64,000 bases of DNA, from NCBI GenBank assembly GCA_950295325.1, contig OX485804.1:4402001-4466000 (forward strand). The letters run 5' to 3'. This document shows, in pieces, positions 23,880-34,744 of this stretch (position 1 is the stretch's first letter; every line of letters starts with the position of its first letter). A program made the translations under genes and the position numbers. The notes beneath the pieces were generated by a model. The model was not told where the DNA came from and did not search any database. It saw nothing but the letters and a program-made list of their open reading frames with translations. This stretch comes from Polytrichum commune. Taxonomy: Eukaryota > Streptophyta > Polytrichopsida > Polytrichales > Polytrichaceae.

Positions 23880-24560
23880 TGCTCAAGTGTAAGAAGAGCC
23901 GATAGCTTGCCATAGAGAAACTTGAAAAAAAAAATTAAAAAAATCCCCCGAGCGAAATCAGGTAAACGTCAAGGGAGAGAGAAGCTGGACCTGTTCAAGA
24001 GTGGCCACATCGGCGGTTGAGAAATGCGGCATTTGTGCACTACTTATAAGAGATGAGGCAACAAACCGAGAATTATTAACCCTTAAAGGACATATGCTTT
24101 CCCGATCCCACACCCAAAATATCTTTTAAAATTCATTTTAAGCATGATTAATCAATCAATTAATTTACATAGGCTCTATTCTAAAGAAGTACAGATCTTG
24201 CTAAGGTGCTCGAATTGGCATTCTAAAAACCCCATTTGGTGCAATGGAGTAGAAGTTTTGAACAAGATTCTCCCAAAATAATACCAAGCCCGTGGGGCAG
24301 CATTGTCCTTTAAGGGTTAAAGCAGCGACAGGACTGTGAGAACTGCAAGGTCAAACTTCCGAATCTTGAGAATGGAAAGTAGCTTCTGTAATTTGTTATG
24401 ACACAATTTCCACTAGTACACGCAGTAACATCGTTGACTCGGGTTGCTTCGCATATATGAATTGCACTACTAGAGGAATACATGAAGTGTTACTGAAAAA
24501 TACTTGTGAAACGTATACTCACACCACACAGAAACACCACTTTCTACAACTGCGTGTTGG
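23880..24560. repeat. RPW8-locus 3' flank (block X), copy 2
   Basis: Homologous to 17090-17640 (AAGAAGAGCCGATAGCTTGCC, GAGTGGCCACATCGGCGG) and, inverted, to 35620-35890 (CTTGTGAAACGTATACTCAC region). It is interrupted by the 237-bp element at 24080-24316. A short piece of it (GCACTACTTATAAGAGATGAG onward) is present again, uninterrupted, at about 25813-25875. Confidence 0.75.
24080..24316. mobile_element. piggyBac-like MITE (TTAA target, CCC ends)
   Basis: The element is 237 bp, begins and ends with inverted CCCTTAAAGGACA, and is flanked by TTAA at 24076-24079 and 24317-24320. A paralogous segment at about 25845-25865 (GAGAAATATTAAAGCAGCGA) shows the site with a single TTAA and no insert, which confirms the boundaries. 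TTAA duplication with CCC-starting termini is the hallmark of piggyBac transposons. The element has no transposase, so it would have moved in trans. Confidence 0.8.
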
Positions 24561-24564
24561 AAAA

Positions 24565-25600
24565 TATTGGAATGAGGTGATAATGTGGTTCATTGCAAAC
24601 CTTTTACATTTATATGTGCAATTAGGTGGCCACCTCTTTGAGTTGGGGCTCCACCACTCTTACCAAGATAAAGGCGGTCTAGATATAGAAATACATTCCC
24701 CTCATAGGTTTGTGGCATGTTTGTGGTTCATTCATCTTGAGTGGGTATCTTGTACAAGGCTAGTTCGGTTCCAAAAACGATCAACCGTTCATGGTGGTAT
24801 GTTGAACAAACAACCTGAGCATCGCTTCATATGCATGGGTGCAATAGGCCGGGACGGCAAAAGTCCATACTAATGATTTACAATGTTGTAATTATTGTCA
24901 CTTGCCAAGTATCACTATATTCGTTAATTTGGGACTTTTTCGGCATTTTGAGACAGTTACAAATATAAGAACATGGATAAAATCACACAGATATTGGAGA
25001 ATGTTGTAAGATGCAAATATTTTGAAAGGGGTGTTCATATCAAGAATCCAATTAAGAACTCATATCAAGATGGTTTAGGTAGGACAACCCAAACATTAGA
25101 CCATGTTGTTGTGGTCCATATATTAATTTGAGACAAGAGAAAGTCTCAAATTAACGAATATACAGTTAAGTGATTTTTCATCCAAATATTTTTCATCTGT
25201 GACAATATTTCATTACAAATTTGCTAAGAGGCAGAATACGGACCAAACTTTGGTTAGTAATTGGCGTGGATTTCATTCAATTTCAATCACCCATGATAAT
25301 ACTTGTAAACTGTTTCATAATAAGTGTCATTAGAAAACTCGCTATCGTGACATAAAATACTGTATGACACTAAATACAGTATTTATTGTAGCTCTGGCCC
25401 TGTTGACATGCGGTATTTGACCAAGGTTCATATGAATGTCATGCATAGCTAATTTTGGATGAAGTGGCTCATAATTGTCAACTATAATTGGGATGCATTG
25501 TCAACTATATGGTAGAGACTTTGTACAGACATCCAACCCTCAATTAGTATCGTATCATGCAATTTGAGGCCAGGGCTCGCTCAACCACACCTATTAAGCT
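24565..25600 (+). repeat. Inverted duplicate of 32830-33960
   Basis: About 1 kb matches 32830-33960 in reverse, in the same order: the TACCAAGATAAAGGCGGTC block, CATAGGTTTGTGGC, a CACTAAATAT-type MITE ending at 25391, and then GTTGACAATGC-type and GTACAGACATCCAACCCTCA flanking text. The shared flank beyond the MITE shows that this is a segmental duplication, not two independent insertions. This copy carries an extra MITE at 24916-25162. Confidence 0.8.
24916..25162. mobile_element. MITE (TATATTCGTTAA ends) inside the duplicate
   Basis: Inverted termini TATATTCGTTAATTTGGGAC and TATATTCGTTAATTTGAGAC bound 247 bp. The inverted duplicate at about 33240-33290 lacks this sequence, so the insertion came after the duplication. 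AAGT is repeated near both junctions, but the exact target duplication is ambiguous. A half copy lies at 14900-15030. Confidence 0.75.
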
Positions 25601-26274
25601 TACACCCAAGGTGAAAATGGCCCACTGTTACTCAAGGTCAAAACGCATGCACTCTTATTATACTGTATTTATTCTAAAATATTCTTAAAATATTTCTATT
25701 CATTAAAAAAAATTCCTTGCTTTATTTCATTTCTAAATATATTTATTTAATTTAATCATGTTATACATTCTATTTATATTGGCATTTAAAATTTTTGATT
25801 CCAAAATCAGAAATTTGCGCACTACTTATAAGAGATGAGGCAACAAATGAGAAATATTAAAGCAGCGACATGAATCCAAGAACTAAAAGAAATTCTTGTA
25901 TGTGAAGTTGCACTTGTGAAATTGTCCCTCTACTTGACAGAAACTAGCCAAGTGGTCAAGCACTTGCTTTGCTCCAAATGATAATAAAATAAAAATAACA
26001 ATTAACTGCACTTGTCCTTATAATTTCTTGCTGATTTATTCACCGCAATGTTCAAGATTGAAGCCCTCATGTGAGTTTCATTTTGAAGGGTTCTCAAATT
26101 TCAACCTTTCAGTTGAAAGACTGGTTCAAATCCAAGACTCAAAATATAGAAATGAAATACAAAACTCGTATTAAACTTGTGTATGAATTATATGGTACAT
26201 GCTTCCAGTACAATATGAAAAATTAAGAATCAACCATCTAACTCCATAATGCCCTACAGTGCACCTCCAGATGC
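25601..26274. other. Intergenic with fragments of block X and SINE A
   Basis: Holds the uninterrupted block X piece (25813-25875) and a family A SINE-like fragment (25905-25970). An AT-rich stretch lies at 25660-25800. No gene. Confidence 0.45.
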
Positions 26275-26795
26275 CTTACTGTTCTTCTTAATGTAAGATG
26301 CAAACTAATGCTTCTAATAATGTTGTCGCAGCTCCAAACCATCGATCATGTACTAAAGACGATGGGCCCTGCGGGGTCGCTACCACAGATAGTTACCAAT
26401 GCAAATGCAATGCTCCTGCGCTCATACAACAAGCAATACAACGATATTTCAGCTGCAATAACGAGCACCAAAGCACTCATCCTCGCCGTCGCTGATCCGA
26501 GAACCACATTCTTGAGGCTCCAGCCCTCCACCACAGTAGTCTTCTTAAAGTAAGATCCATACTAGTCCTTCTTAAAAATGTTTACGCAGCTCCGAACCAT
26601 GATGTTGTAACGTAAGTGAACTCTGCGAGGTTGCTACTACAGATTAGTTTACCACCACAATGCTCGCTCCTGCGCTTACACAATAAGCGATACCACGATA
26701 TATACTTCAGCTGCAATATCGAGCGCCAAAGCACTCTCCTCGCCGCCACTGATCCAAGAACCACATTCTTGGGACTCCAACCCTCCCGATCCATA
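26275..26795 (+). pseudogene. Tandemly duplicated exon-like unit, unidentified
   Basis: Unit 1 has a canonical acceptor (GTTGTCGCAG) and an open frame from 26332 reading LQTIDHVLKTMGPAGSLPQI, then NANAMLLRSYNKQYNDISAA and AVADPRTTFLRLQPS. Unit 2 (26538-26795) repeats it, including the acceptor region and GATCCAAGAACCACATTCTTG, but its frame is broken. The text looks like a helical, Ala-rich protein domain that I cannot name. The reverse-strand reading is also open, so strand is inferred from the splice site and composition. Confidence 0.4.
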
Positions 26796-27399
26796 CATAC
26801 AACATAAACACAAATATATAATAAGAAAGAAAAAAGAAACACCATACCTGGCCCCGCTGCGTCCACTGATCTCAAACAGGACGCATCTCCGCGAGCTCCT
26901 CCTCCTCCTCCTACTATCGAGATCTTCTAGCTCCTGTGTTCAGGATCAATCATCCCCCACATCCGCATCCATATTCCGTCGTAGGCAGCCCGGGGCCCGG
27001 GAAGATTGCTGTTGTTTGGATCGTACCGGAATCGTGAGATAGCACCTGTGGCACCCGCGCTCTTCCCTCCGCTTGCGCCTTCAGTCCCGCGCTGCTCGGT
27101 GGCCGCGCATGGTTGCAACCTGATCTCGGGAAGTTCGCCCATCCGATCACGTCTGTAGCAGCAGTGGCGATCCATCCGGCACCCCAAAGACTGCGAGCGA
27201 GGGGGATCGCGCGCCCTTCGACGCGATGAGGCGATGAAATTTAACTGATCAATTTTCGTTTGAGCAGTGCTTGACGGGCAGGTTATATTGAGGACTGCAA
27301 GTGACGTCTTCTTCATTTTCAATTTGGGGTTGCGTTTTGAAGGGCCAAATCGCGTTTGAAAAGCATTGAAGACTTCAATCTGGAGCACTGATTCGCCGG

Positions 27400-28140
27400 T
27401 TATTGTTGTTGTTCTCGTCTTCTTGTCTCCTCTTCTCGTAGCTTTGCCTCGTGTCTAGTGTGGCGGATGTCATCCAAGGATGCGATTCTCTGTAAATCGG
27501 GTTGGAGGCAATCCTGGGCGGTATAATTAAAGGACTGAGATCCAACTGAGCTGTACAAGTGGTGGTGAACCTGGACAGTGTTATTCAAAGACTGAGATCC
27601 AACTGAGTTGTACCTGTGGCGGTAGTGAGCGACATCAGGCTGGAACGCAATCGGGGCTTGAGTGTTGTCATCATGGGAATAAGTAGAAGTACCGAGACTT
27701 GCCGGGGATGAGTGACGCCGAAGGAGGCACTCAATAACCGACAGCCGCTCATCTATCTCGCTGTGAAGAGAAAAAAATGTATCTTTCTCTAACAGCTTCT
27801 CAATCTCGGCGTGCAAATCTTTGAGTTTCCTTCCAAGCGCAGCCACCTCAAGAGGCCAAAACGATTTGCTGTTGCATTTGTGGACCGCAATGTTCGCTTC
27901 GTCGGCCTTGTCCTTCAGACGGCCCAGCCAGTCTTTAACCAGCCCCATATCCTTCCTCTTTCCGCTGATCAATTGCAACTCAATGATCTGCACCCTCGGC
28001 AATACTTTGTCGAGTTTCTCTGCGAGCATTCGACATTCCTGCCCGCAGTTGGCTGCATCTCTCGTAGTTTGGATCAGCGTTTGAAAGGCCGCTGTGACTG
28101 TGTACCCTATAACAGCCGGTATGAAACCTGGATCGGCCAT
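27400..28140 (-). CDS. RPW8-like coiled-coil protein, copy 2 (intact)
   Basis: A 246-residue uninterrupted frame. It starts MADPGFIPAVIGYTVTAAFQ, a hydrophobic helix such as begins RPW8-type coiled-coil regions, then NCGQECRMLAEKLDKVLPRV, VKDWLGRLKDKADEANIAV and a KLKDLHAEIEKLLEKD coil. The middle holds two similar VGSQS(L/F)N(N/Y)T segments, and the tail is charged (KLREEETRRREQQQ). RPW8 domains act at membranes in plant disease resistance, usually joined to NB-ARC/LRR; none is seen here, so this may be a stand-alone adaptor-like protein. The start at 28138-28140 is preferred over an upstream in-frame codon because MADPGFI recurs in copy 3. A TCTG/TTTG microsatellite sits just upstream (about 28166-28198). 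The RPW8 assignment rests on pattern, not on a search. Confidence 0.7.
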   Translation of the reverse strand: MADPGFIPAVIGYTVTAAFQTLIQTTRDAANCGQECRMLAEKLDKVLPRVQIIELQLISGKRKDMGLVKDWLGRLKDKADEANIAVHKCNSKSFWPLEVAALGRKLKDLHAEIEKLLEKDTFFSLHSEIDERLSVIECLLRRHSSPASLGTSTYSHDDNTQAPIAFQPDVAHYRHRYNSVGSQSLNNTVQVHHHLYSSVGSQSFNYTAQDCLQPDLQRIASLDDIRHTRHEAKLREEETRRREQQQ

Positions 28141-28576
28141 TATCCTGGCACTCCTAGTATATCTCAATGTCTGTTTGTTTGTTTGTCTGTCTGTCTGTGC
28201 CCTAGTGGGAAGACCGGACTCTCTAAGAAACGCTATTCAGTACCAACTTCAACATACATACCGCCCGGTGACAGGAAACTCACATCAGAGTGCAAGCGTA
28301 AACGAAGGAAGCAAACTACACATTTACTGCATTGACAGAAACACACTCCCAAGTGCAAGGGAAAAAGAGGGGTACCAAAGTTCACAATTACAGTTACAGT
28401 CGAAGAGAGTTAATGATGCAAGAAAATACTAAGTATTCAGCGCTAACCCGAACATACACGCACACCAAAGTACCAGAAAAAAATGAGTGACCCAAACTAT
28501 ACATATAGTACTGCATTGAGCGCCAATGGAAGAATAAATTCCTGTGGAATCGCTAAATTCCTGCGACTTGTCAAGT

Positions 28577-29977
28577 CATGGGGGAGGCGTGAATTTTAGG
28601 TGTGCCTCTGGAGCGCCTTCGAGAAGGGGATGTTAAATACCCCCCACCAACTTTTTGGGGGATATTCTGTGAGGGGCAGCCGCCCGCCCATTTTTCTGTA
28701 CCTGACTGAAAACTGTTGCCCACCCGTCCGTTAGTGACTTCGAAAAAATTATTGTACTTGCATTTTTGAAGGCTACTTGTCCATAAATCCCATATTGAGT
28801 GCACTTCATTTTCAAGTCTCCAATCTAATATATATGTTCACTTCCATTGAGCAAATAAGCAATTGACTAGATTTCATTTTCAAAGTGAAACCGCCAATAA
28901 AGCATGTAATTAACTTGGAAGTCAAAAATATTAAGAAATCCTCATTAGCACTGAGGTTATAATTTTTGTCACTTACAATTGAAAGGGACTTTGTCATTCT
29001 AAAATGAAAATGAGAATAATTAATATTTTAATATATAATTTTAATATGTTTTAATATAATTTTAATATCATATATCATATATTTTAATGTCTAATTAATG
29101 TCTAATACCTTCTACTATCACAAAGTTTTCATACGCATTTAAACTAGTTAAGTAAGATTGAATGCAACTAAGTCTAATATATTCTGATTAATCCTAATTA
29201 ATCCTATTTAAGCCCAATTAAATCAGAAAATATGTTTACCAAATTAATTAAGCCTAATTAATTATAAATTATATTTACTAGAGTTAATTCCATTTAAATC
29301 ATGATTAATTCCAGTAAGTACATTTTATAATGGAATTAACTCCAATAAATATAATTTATGATTAATTAGGCTTAATTAATTTGGTAAGCATACTTTCTGA
29401 TTTAATTGGGATTAATTAGGATTAATCAGAAATTATTAGACTTCGTTGCATTCAATCTTACTTAACTAGTTTAAATGCGTATGAAAACTTTGTGATAGTA
29501 AAAGGTATTAAATGTATATTAGATATTAGATATTATAATTAATTAATTATAGTTTCATTTTAGAATGACAAAGTCCCTTTCAATTGTAAGTGACAAAAAT
29601 TATAACCTCAGTGTTAATGAGGATTTTGTAATATTTTTGACTTACATGCTTTATTGGCGGTTTCACTTTGAAAATAAAATCTAGTCAATTGCTTATTTAC
29701 TCAATGGAAGTGAACATATATATTGGATTTGAGACCTTGAAAATGAAGTGCACTCAATATGGGATTTGTGGACAAGTAGCCTTCAAAAATGCAAGTACAA
29801 TAGTTTTTTTGAAGTCGGGCAGGCGGGCAACAGTTTTCGGTTGGGTGCAGAAAAATGGACGGGCGGCTGCCCCTGACATAATATCCCCCCCCCCCCCCAA
29901 AAGTTCGTGGGGGCGGGTATTTAACGTCCCCCCTTTGAGAATGGTCGGTGCAAGGCCTACACCACGAAAGTCCCCAT
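28577..29977. mobile_element. Large foldback element, copy 2
   Basis: Two arms of roughly 600-650 bp are imperfect reverse complements meeting in an AATTAATTAGG-rich centre near 29300. Shared arm landmarks are CCACAAATCCCATATTGAGT, GCAATTGACTAGATTT, AAAGGGACTTTGTCATTCT and GGGGCAGCCGCCCGCCCATT. The inner arms match the element at 20341-21668. The end-only fragment at 30975-31110 belongs to the same family. A 15-base C run sits inside the right arm at about 29885-29900. Confidence 0.8.
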
Positions 29978-30469
29978 ACTAGTGTGTATGTTTGACAAAG
30001 TTTTGGCAAGTTTTTCACTTTTGACACGCAAAAACTCATGCAAAAACTAAATGCACGTCACACACGCACAATTTAAAAGTTGACACGTACTATGACTTGT
30101 GAAGGAAAAAAAACACACATCAATTGACACACTAGAAATTGAAATGGTACGTATTACTAGGCAACTTAAGTACTATAAATGCAGCTCAAGTATCTGGAAT
30201 ACATAATCCATCTCAGTAGGAAAACTTCCTACACTCACTTACATATTTAAGTTTAGGCTGGTTAAAAATTGGGTTAATTCCTAAGGCGTCCCAACTTGAC
30301 ACTAGGATAATTTGAGGTAGACTTTGCATAGTACATATGGTACATCAAAATCTATCTATGAAGTTGTCACTGGACTATTGGAGAAATGCATTGGATGCCT
30401 CTCAACCAAGTAGCTTTAGACATTGTATGGGAGTAGCGGCTAGAATGCGTGTAGAGGTTTCAAGTCATA

Positions 30470-30930
30470 AATGTGCATTGTATTGCATATCATGAAGCTT
30501 TAGTTGTAGGAGATGCAGCTAAGGCTAGTCTAGAGTTTCAAATGTTGGATTGTTTTGCCAACAAAGTTTATGAGTGAGTGGGCCGTAGTATAAATCAACC
30601 CAATGAGCTGAAACAATTATGAAAGAATGTATTTAAAGAAGATCATGTAGTAATTTTACAAATTTATGCAATACGGTGGCTTTCTCGAGGTAATGTCATG
30701 ACCCGCTTACTACAATGCATGCCCGCGGTATTGGAATTATTCCAAGATGAAGAGCCGCATTGGTATGAGATCATGTGTTCTTCTGAATTCCATTTTTATT
30801 TGAACTTGCTTGTAGATGTTTTACACGCGTTGAATGAATTGAATATCAAATTTCAATATGATATGGTTGATGTCACAACTATTAGTACAACCATCGATAT
30901 CAATATTTCAAACAATTGGAGAAACATGTA
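30470..30930 (+). pseudogene. hAT-related (KIAA1586-like) transposase-derived remnant
   Basis: After a one-base shift near 30490 the frame reads HEALVVGDAAKASLEFQML, then KEDHVVILQIYAIRWLSRGN and LLQCMPAVLELFQDEEPHWY, then DVLHALNELNIKFQ and TTISTTIDINISN. The order and motifs (VRWLSRG-type, CMPA-type, L-x-L-N-x-L-N-x-x-FQ) resemble domesticated hAT-like proteins of the KIAA1586/ZNF862 type. Two tryptophan positions are TGA (30575-30577 and 30620-30622), and there is a further stop, so it is dead. The upstream zinc finger and downstream dimerisation regions are not recognisable. Confidence 0.6.
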
Positions 30931-30974
30931 AGACCAAAGAATACTTACGCTCCATTGAATTACTAAGAATGCAA

Positions 30975-31110
30975 AGGCAATGTTTTTCCCCAAGTTGGGC
31001 AGGGCAGGCAACAATTTTCGGTCGGGTTCAGAAATTTCTCTAGAGGGCTACCCCAACCCGGATCTGACACTCCCAAAAGTTCATGAGGGGGTGTTTAACG
31101 TCCGCCATAA
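30975..31110 (+). mobile_element. End fragment of the foldback family
   Basis: GTTGGGCAGGGCAGGCAACA, TTTTCGGTCGGGTTCAGAAA and AAAAGTTCATGAGGGGG match the outer right arm of the element at 28577-29977. The AT-rich inner arm is absent. It abuts the hAT-like remnant. Confidence 0.55.
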
Positions 31111-32170
31111 TTTGGTTTCTCTATACTAATTCAGGGTCTTTGGTGCTGATTTGGTAGAACTTTAAAAAGAAAATTTTATGTAATAAAAATTTCATGTCTA
31201 GGGAGATTGTAGTTTGGATTTTGGATATGACAACAAACCAAGGACACATCAATGAAGACTTAAAAGGTGATTTGTATGTCATCTAGGTGTCCTAGATAAG
31301 TTTTATTTAGGACAATCACATGATTATTTCAAGTTATATCGGCTTTGGGAGTTACAATTCGTTTGTTTTATCATAAAGCTTTTAAAATCTCTCAATCTCA
31401 CACTATTTTCATAGATAATAATTCGGCAGTGAGTTCATTTTAATTGGACCAAGTGCGGTGCACAAGCATAGGCATAGCCATCGATAATAGTCTTGCATAA
31501 AGTATCCCATTTGAGTCTCTTTATCAAAGCCAATGGCACTTCAGTGTAGTCAATATTCTAATGTTGATTAAGCCCTTTTAGTATAACTTGAAATTGTTGT
31601 GCAATCATCCTTCTAGGAGTTCTTAATTTTCTTTAATTAATGATGGTTTTAATAACATTGTTAACCAATGATCCTTTATGTGATCTTGGCCAGTTTAATT
31701 CTCAATTGCAAGCACAAGGCAAACCACAACATGGTCAATGAATTAGGAATCAATTTCTTATTTATCCCTTTTTGTTGGAACTTCAATTTGTTTCTCGAGT
31801 TATTATTCATTTCAAGTTTCTTGCCTAGCTTAAAGAGGTGGGCGTCTACATTAGGGGAGGGTGAACCAAGCGATGTATCGGTTATATTGTTGATGACTAC
31901 AACCCTACCAACAGGGAACCCATGTACGTGTTGTTTTGCCCCAACCATCTATAGTAGCCTCGCCATTTTCACCTTGGGTGTAAGCTTAGAGCCACTTCAC
32001 ACACAAGGCTAAAGGCCCATGATCATGGCGATGTAAGAGCTCTCATTGGTCGAAAAGGCGGAGACCATCCAAGTTCACTTCACACTAGGAGGTGAAGGCC
32101 TGAAGGCCCAAAGAAAAGTTCGTAGATGAAAATTCTACATGGAGTCCTACATGGCACGTTGCGGGTAAGG
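31111..32170. other. Intergenic, no gene seen
   Basis: Frames of 90 and 114 codons overlap on opposite strands at 31668-32012, with no domain. The text around 31990-32060 resembles 13955-14000 (GCCACTTCACACACAAG), a dispersed repeat piece. Confidence 0.4.
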
Positions 32171-32177
32171 GTGCATG

Positions 32178-32246
32178 GTCTACTGGAATTTGTGTCAAGC
32201 CCACCTCTTGGAGGTGGGCCTAACGCAAATTCCGGGAGACCATGAC
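32178..32246. repeat. Short near-perfect palindrome
   Basis: The stem ATGGTCT...GGAATTTG...GCCCACCTC pairs with GAGGTGGGC...CAAATTCC...AGACCAT around a two-base centre near 32212. One arm (CTTGGAGGTGGGCTTGACGC) recurs at about 14070-14090. It may be a tiny foldback remnant or an intrinsic-terminator-like fold of no function. Confidence 0.5.
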
Positions 32247-32639
32247 TTTTAAATTTTTTTTTCCAGCAAGACAAATTTTAGGACAGATTGCATCACAAAT
32301 TCTAGAACAGATTCCAGGATAAATTCGAAGACAAACAAACACCACCAAGTAATTCTCTTAAATTAATAGAGTTTGAGACATATTATATTAAACCAACTCC
32401 TCCCCTCTTTTTCCGCCAACAAAATATACAATGGTCCCGCAACATGGTCCATTCTCACTTCACACTATGCTTGAGGGCCCGTGACTACATAAAACGGCTT
32501 TCCCAACACCCATGGTACAGCCTTTGGATGAGAGTCAAGGGTCCTCACCATTACAAGGTCATGGCTCTTGGCTCATGTATGAAGTGGCCAAACAAATCCT
32601 TGCACCAAACAAATCCAAGACTAACCGGTCCTTATTGGG

Positions 32640-32812
32640 TACCGGTTCTATCTGTTACTGGTTACTTGTGACTATAGTGTCTACTCTCGAAAGGGGGAAG
32701 TAGTTCTATACCTCTATTCCTTGTCCAGTGGACATAGGTCTAGGGGTGGAACGAACAGACACTTCATTCACGTCAGCCTCCTAACGGAAACCGAAGTTTC
32801 TCTTCTTCTTCT
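32640..32812 (+). mobile_element. SINE 3' part, family B
   Basis: Matches the reverse complement of 34383-34520 over the blocks CTATAGTG, CTTGTCCAGTGGACAT, ACACTTCATTCACG and CCGAAGTTTCTC, then ends in a TTC repeat. It lacks the tRNA-like head seen in the 34383-34744 copy, as expected of a truncated insertion. Confidence 0.55.
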
Positions 32813-32829
32813 TCTGTGAAGTGGCCCTT

Positions 32830-33960
32830 ACTAGATGTGGTTGAGCCCTGGCCTCAAATTGGATGATACGATACTAATTGAGGGTTGGATGTCTGTACAA
32901 AGTCTCTACCATATAGTTGACAATGCGTCCCAATTATAGTTTACAATTATAAGCTGCTTCATCCAAACTTAGCCATGCACAACATTCATATGAACCTTCC
33001 TTAAATACCACATGCAAACAGGGCCAGAGCTACAATAGATATTGTATTTAGTGTCATATAATATTTTATGTCACAATAGCGAGTTTTCTAATGACACTTA
33101 TTATGAATCAATTTACAAGTACTATCACGGGTGATTGAAAATTGAATGAAATCCATGCCAATTATTAACCAAAGTTTGGTACTACATTTTGCCTCTTAGC
33201 AAATTTGTAATGAAATATTGTCATGGATGAAAATTATCTGGATGAAAAATCACTTGGTAAGTGAGAATTATTACAACATTGTAAATCATTAATATGGACT
33301 TTTGCTGTCCATGCCTGTTGCACCCATGCATATGAAGCAATGCTCAATTTGTCTGCTCAACATACCACCGTGAGCGGCTGATTGTTTTTGGAAGGTCAGG
33401 GCAATGGCCCCATCAACCACCATGTTGTCCATTGTACGTAGATGATGCCCTAAATTTTGTTACAAGACATGACAAATAATGTTAGGTATACATTCAGGGT
33501 TGATGAAACTACACGGGCAGTTTTAATTAGTATTGATCAAGACAATAGAATTGGTCACACTAAATATATTATTTATTGTAGAAGTCCGCCTATTTGAGTT
33601 GGCCCCTATCATGATTACCCGAGGTGAAAATGCATGCAATTCTATTATGACACATGTATATATATGTAAAATTTGATCTCTAAGTTAGCATTAGAAACTT
33701 GGAATTAACCTAGTACAAAGATACTCACTCAAGATGAATGAACCACAAACAAGCCACAAACCTATGAGGGGTATGTTTTACTAGACCTTGACCGCCTTTA
33801 TCTTGGTAATCGTGGTGGGGCCCCAACTCAAAGAAGTGAACGTCTAGGCTTGGCCACCGAATTGCACATATCAATGTAGAAATTTTGTAATGAACCACAT
33901 CATCACCCATGAACGGGTTGAAGATCAAGACTTCATGAAACTTACCCATCATTTTACAGG
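32830..33960 (-). repeat. Inverted duplicate of 24565-25600
   Basis: The reverse complement matches 24565-25600 in the same block order. Within it, 33033-33588 is a complete TA-flanked CACTAAATAT-type MITE with degenerate ends (CAATAGATATTG at left, CAATAAATAATA reading inward from the right) and a longer, diverged middle. This copy lacks the TATATTCGTTAA MITE present in the other duplicate. Confidence 0.8.
33033..33588 (-). mobile_element. Long CACTAAATAT-family MITE (556 bp)
   Basis: Flanked by TA at 33031-33032 and 33589-33590. Read in reverse it runs AATTCTATTGTCTTGATCAA, AACATTATTTGTCATG and later ATTGTCATGGATGA, parallel to the 54775-55145 element but with about 180 bp of extra, unrelated middle. 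Either the shorter copies are deletion derivatives or this copy gained sequence. Confidence 0.6.
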
Positions 33961-34382
33961 AATTTATATAGCATAGCCCAGTTCAATAAAGAAAACCCAA
34001 AAGATGTCAACACGTAACCGGTTGTACTTGGAAACACAAGGATGTCAACCAATTATGTCCAAAACTCTGTCCAGTTACTGATTAATTATCCCATAAAAAA
34101 ACCGCTTTTTGATCGATTCAAGCCCTGCCAAATCAGCATCGAAGACCCCGAATTATTGGGACGAATTCAGGCAGGTTTTCCTCGGATTCGTTTCCCACCT
34201 GGTAAAAAAATCAGATGGGTGGAGCCGCTTTCTAGGTGTACTTTGCTACCCTCTTTTTCCCTTGCACTTAGGAGTGTGTTTCTGTCAATGCAGTAAAACA
34301 TGTGTAGTTTGCTTGCTTCGTTTTTGCTTGTACTTTGATGTGAGTTTCCTGTTACCGGGTGGTGTGTATGTTGAAGTTGGTA

Positions 34383-34744
34383 GATAGATAGAAACTCCGG
34401 TCCCTTTTTAGCAAGGGGCCGGCGTGAATAAAGTGTCCGTTTGTAATGTCAATGACCCGATGCCCACTGGACAAGGGGACATTGGGGCAATACTACTCTC
34501 CCCTTTCGAGGATGGGCACTATAGTGACACACTATATTAGTTCCTAGCTAGCTACTAGTGCCTTGAAGATACCGGACATGGTATCCCCCCAAAGGGCTTT
34601 GAGGTACCCATACAACAAGGTCCAAGGACCGCCCACCATAGTTGGGTGGACTATGGTGGTGAGCACCACGCCGGCATGGGGAATAGAACCCACAACCTCC
34701 TCATTGGGTTCCATGAGCCCTAACCACCAAGCCAAGGCCCGCCT
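34383..34744 (-). mobile_element. tRNA-derived SINE, family B, complete
   Basis: Read on the minus strand the 362-bp insert starts with a tRNA-like head: box A-like TGGCTTGGTGGTTAGGGCTC and box B-like GGTTCTATTCCCC. It ends in a TCTATCTATC simple-repeat tail. The direct repeat TTGAAGTTGGTA lies at both edges (34371-34382 and 34745-34756). RPW8-like copy 2 has the same promoter position with a single TTGAAGTTGGTA (about 28241-28252, reverse strand) and no insert. Head, tail and about 12-bp duplication are the classic SINE signature. Confidence 0.85.

Noticed and set aside
26927-27388. 153-codon minus-strand frame 3' of RPW8-like copy 2
   Set aside because: GC-rich DNA gives long open frames in several phases here. 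Neither frame shows a domain, and copies 1 and 3 have no counterpart, so it is not accepted as a 3' exon.
31668-32012. 114-codon plus-strand frame
   Set aside because: An equally long frame runs on the opposite strand, hydrophobic text follows the base composition, and no family is recognisable.
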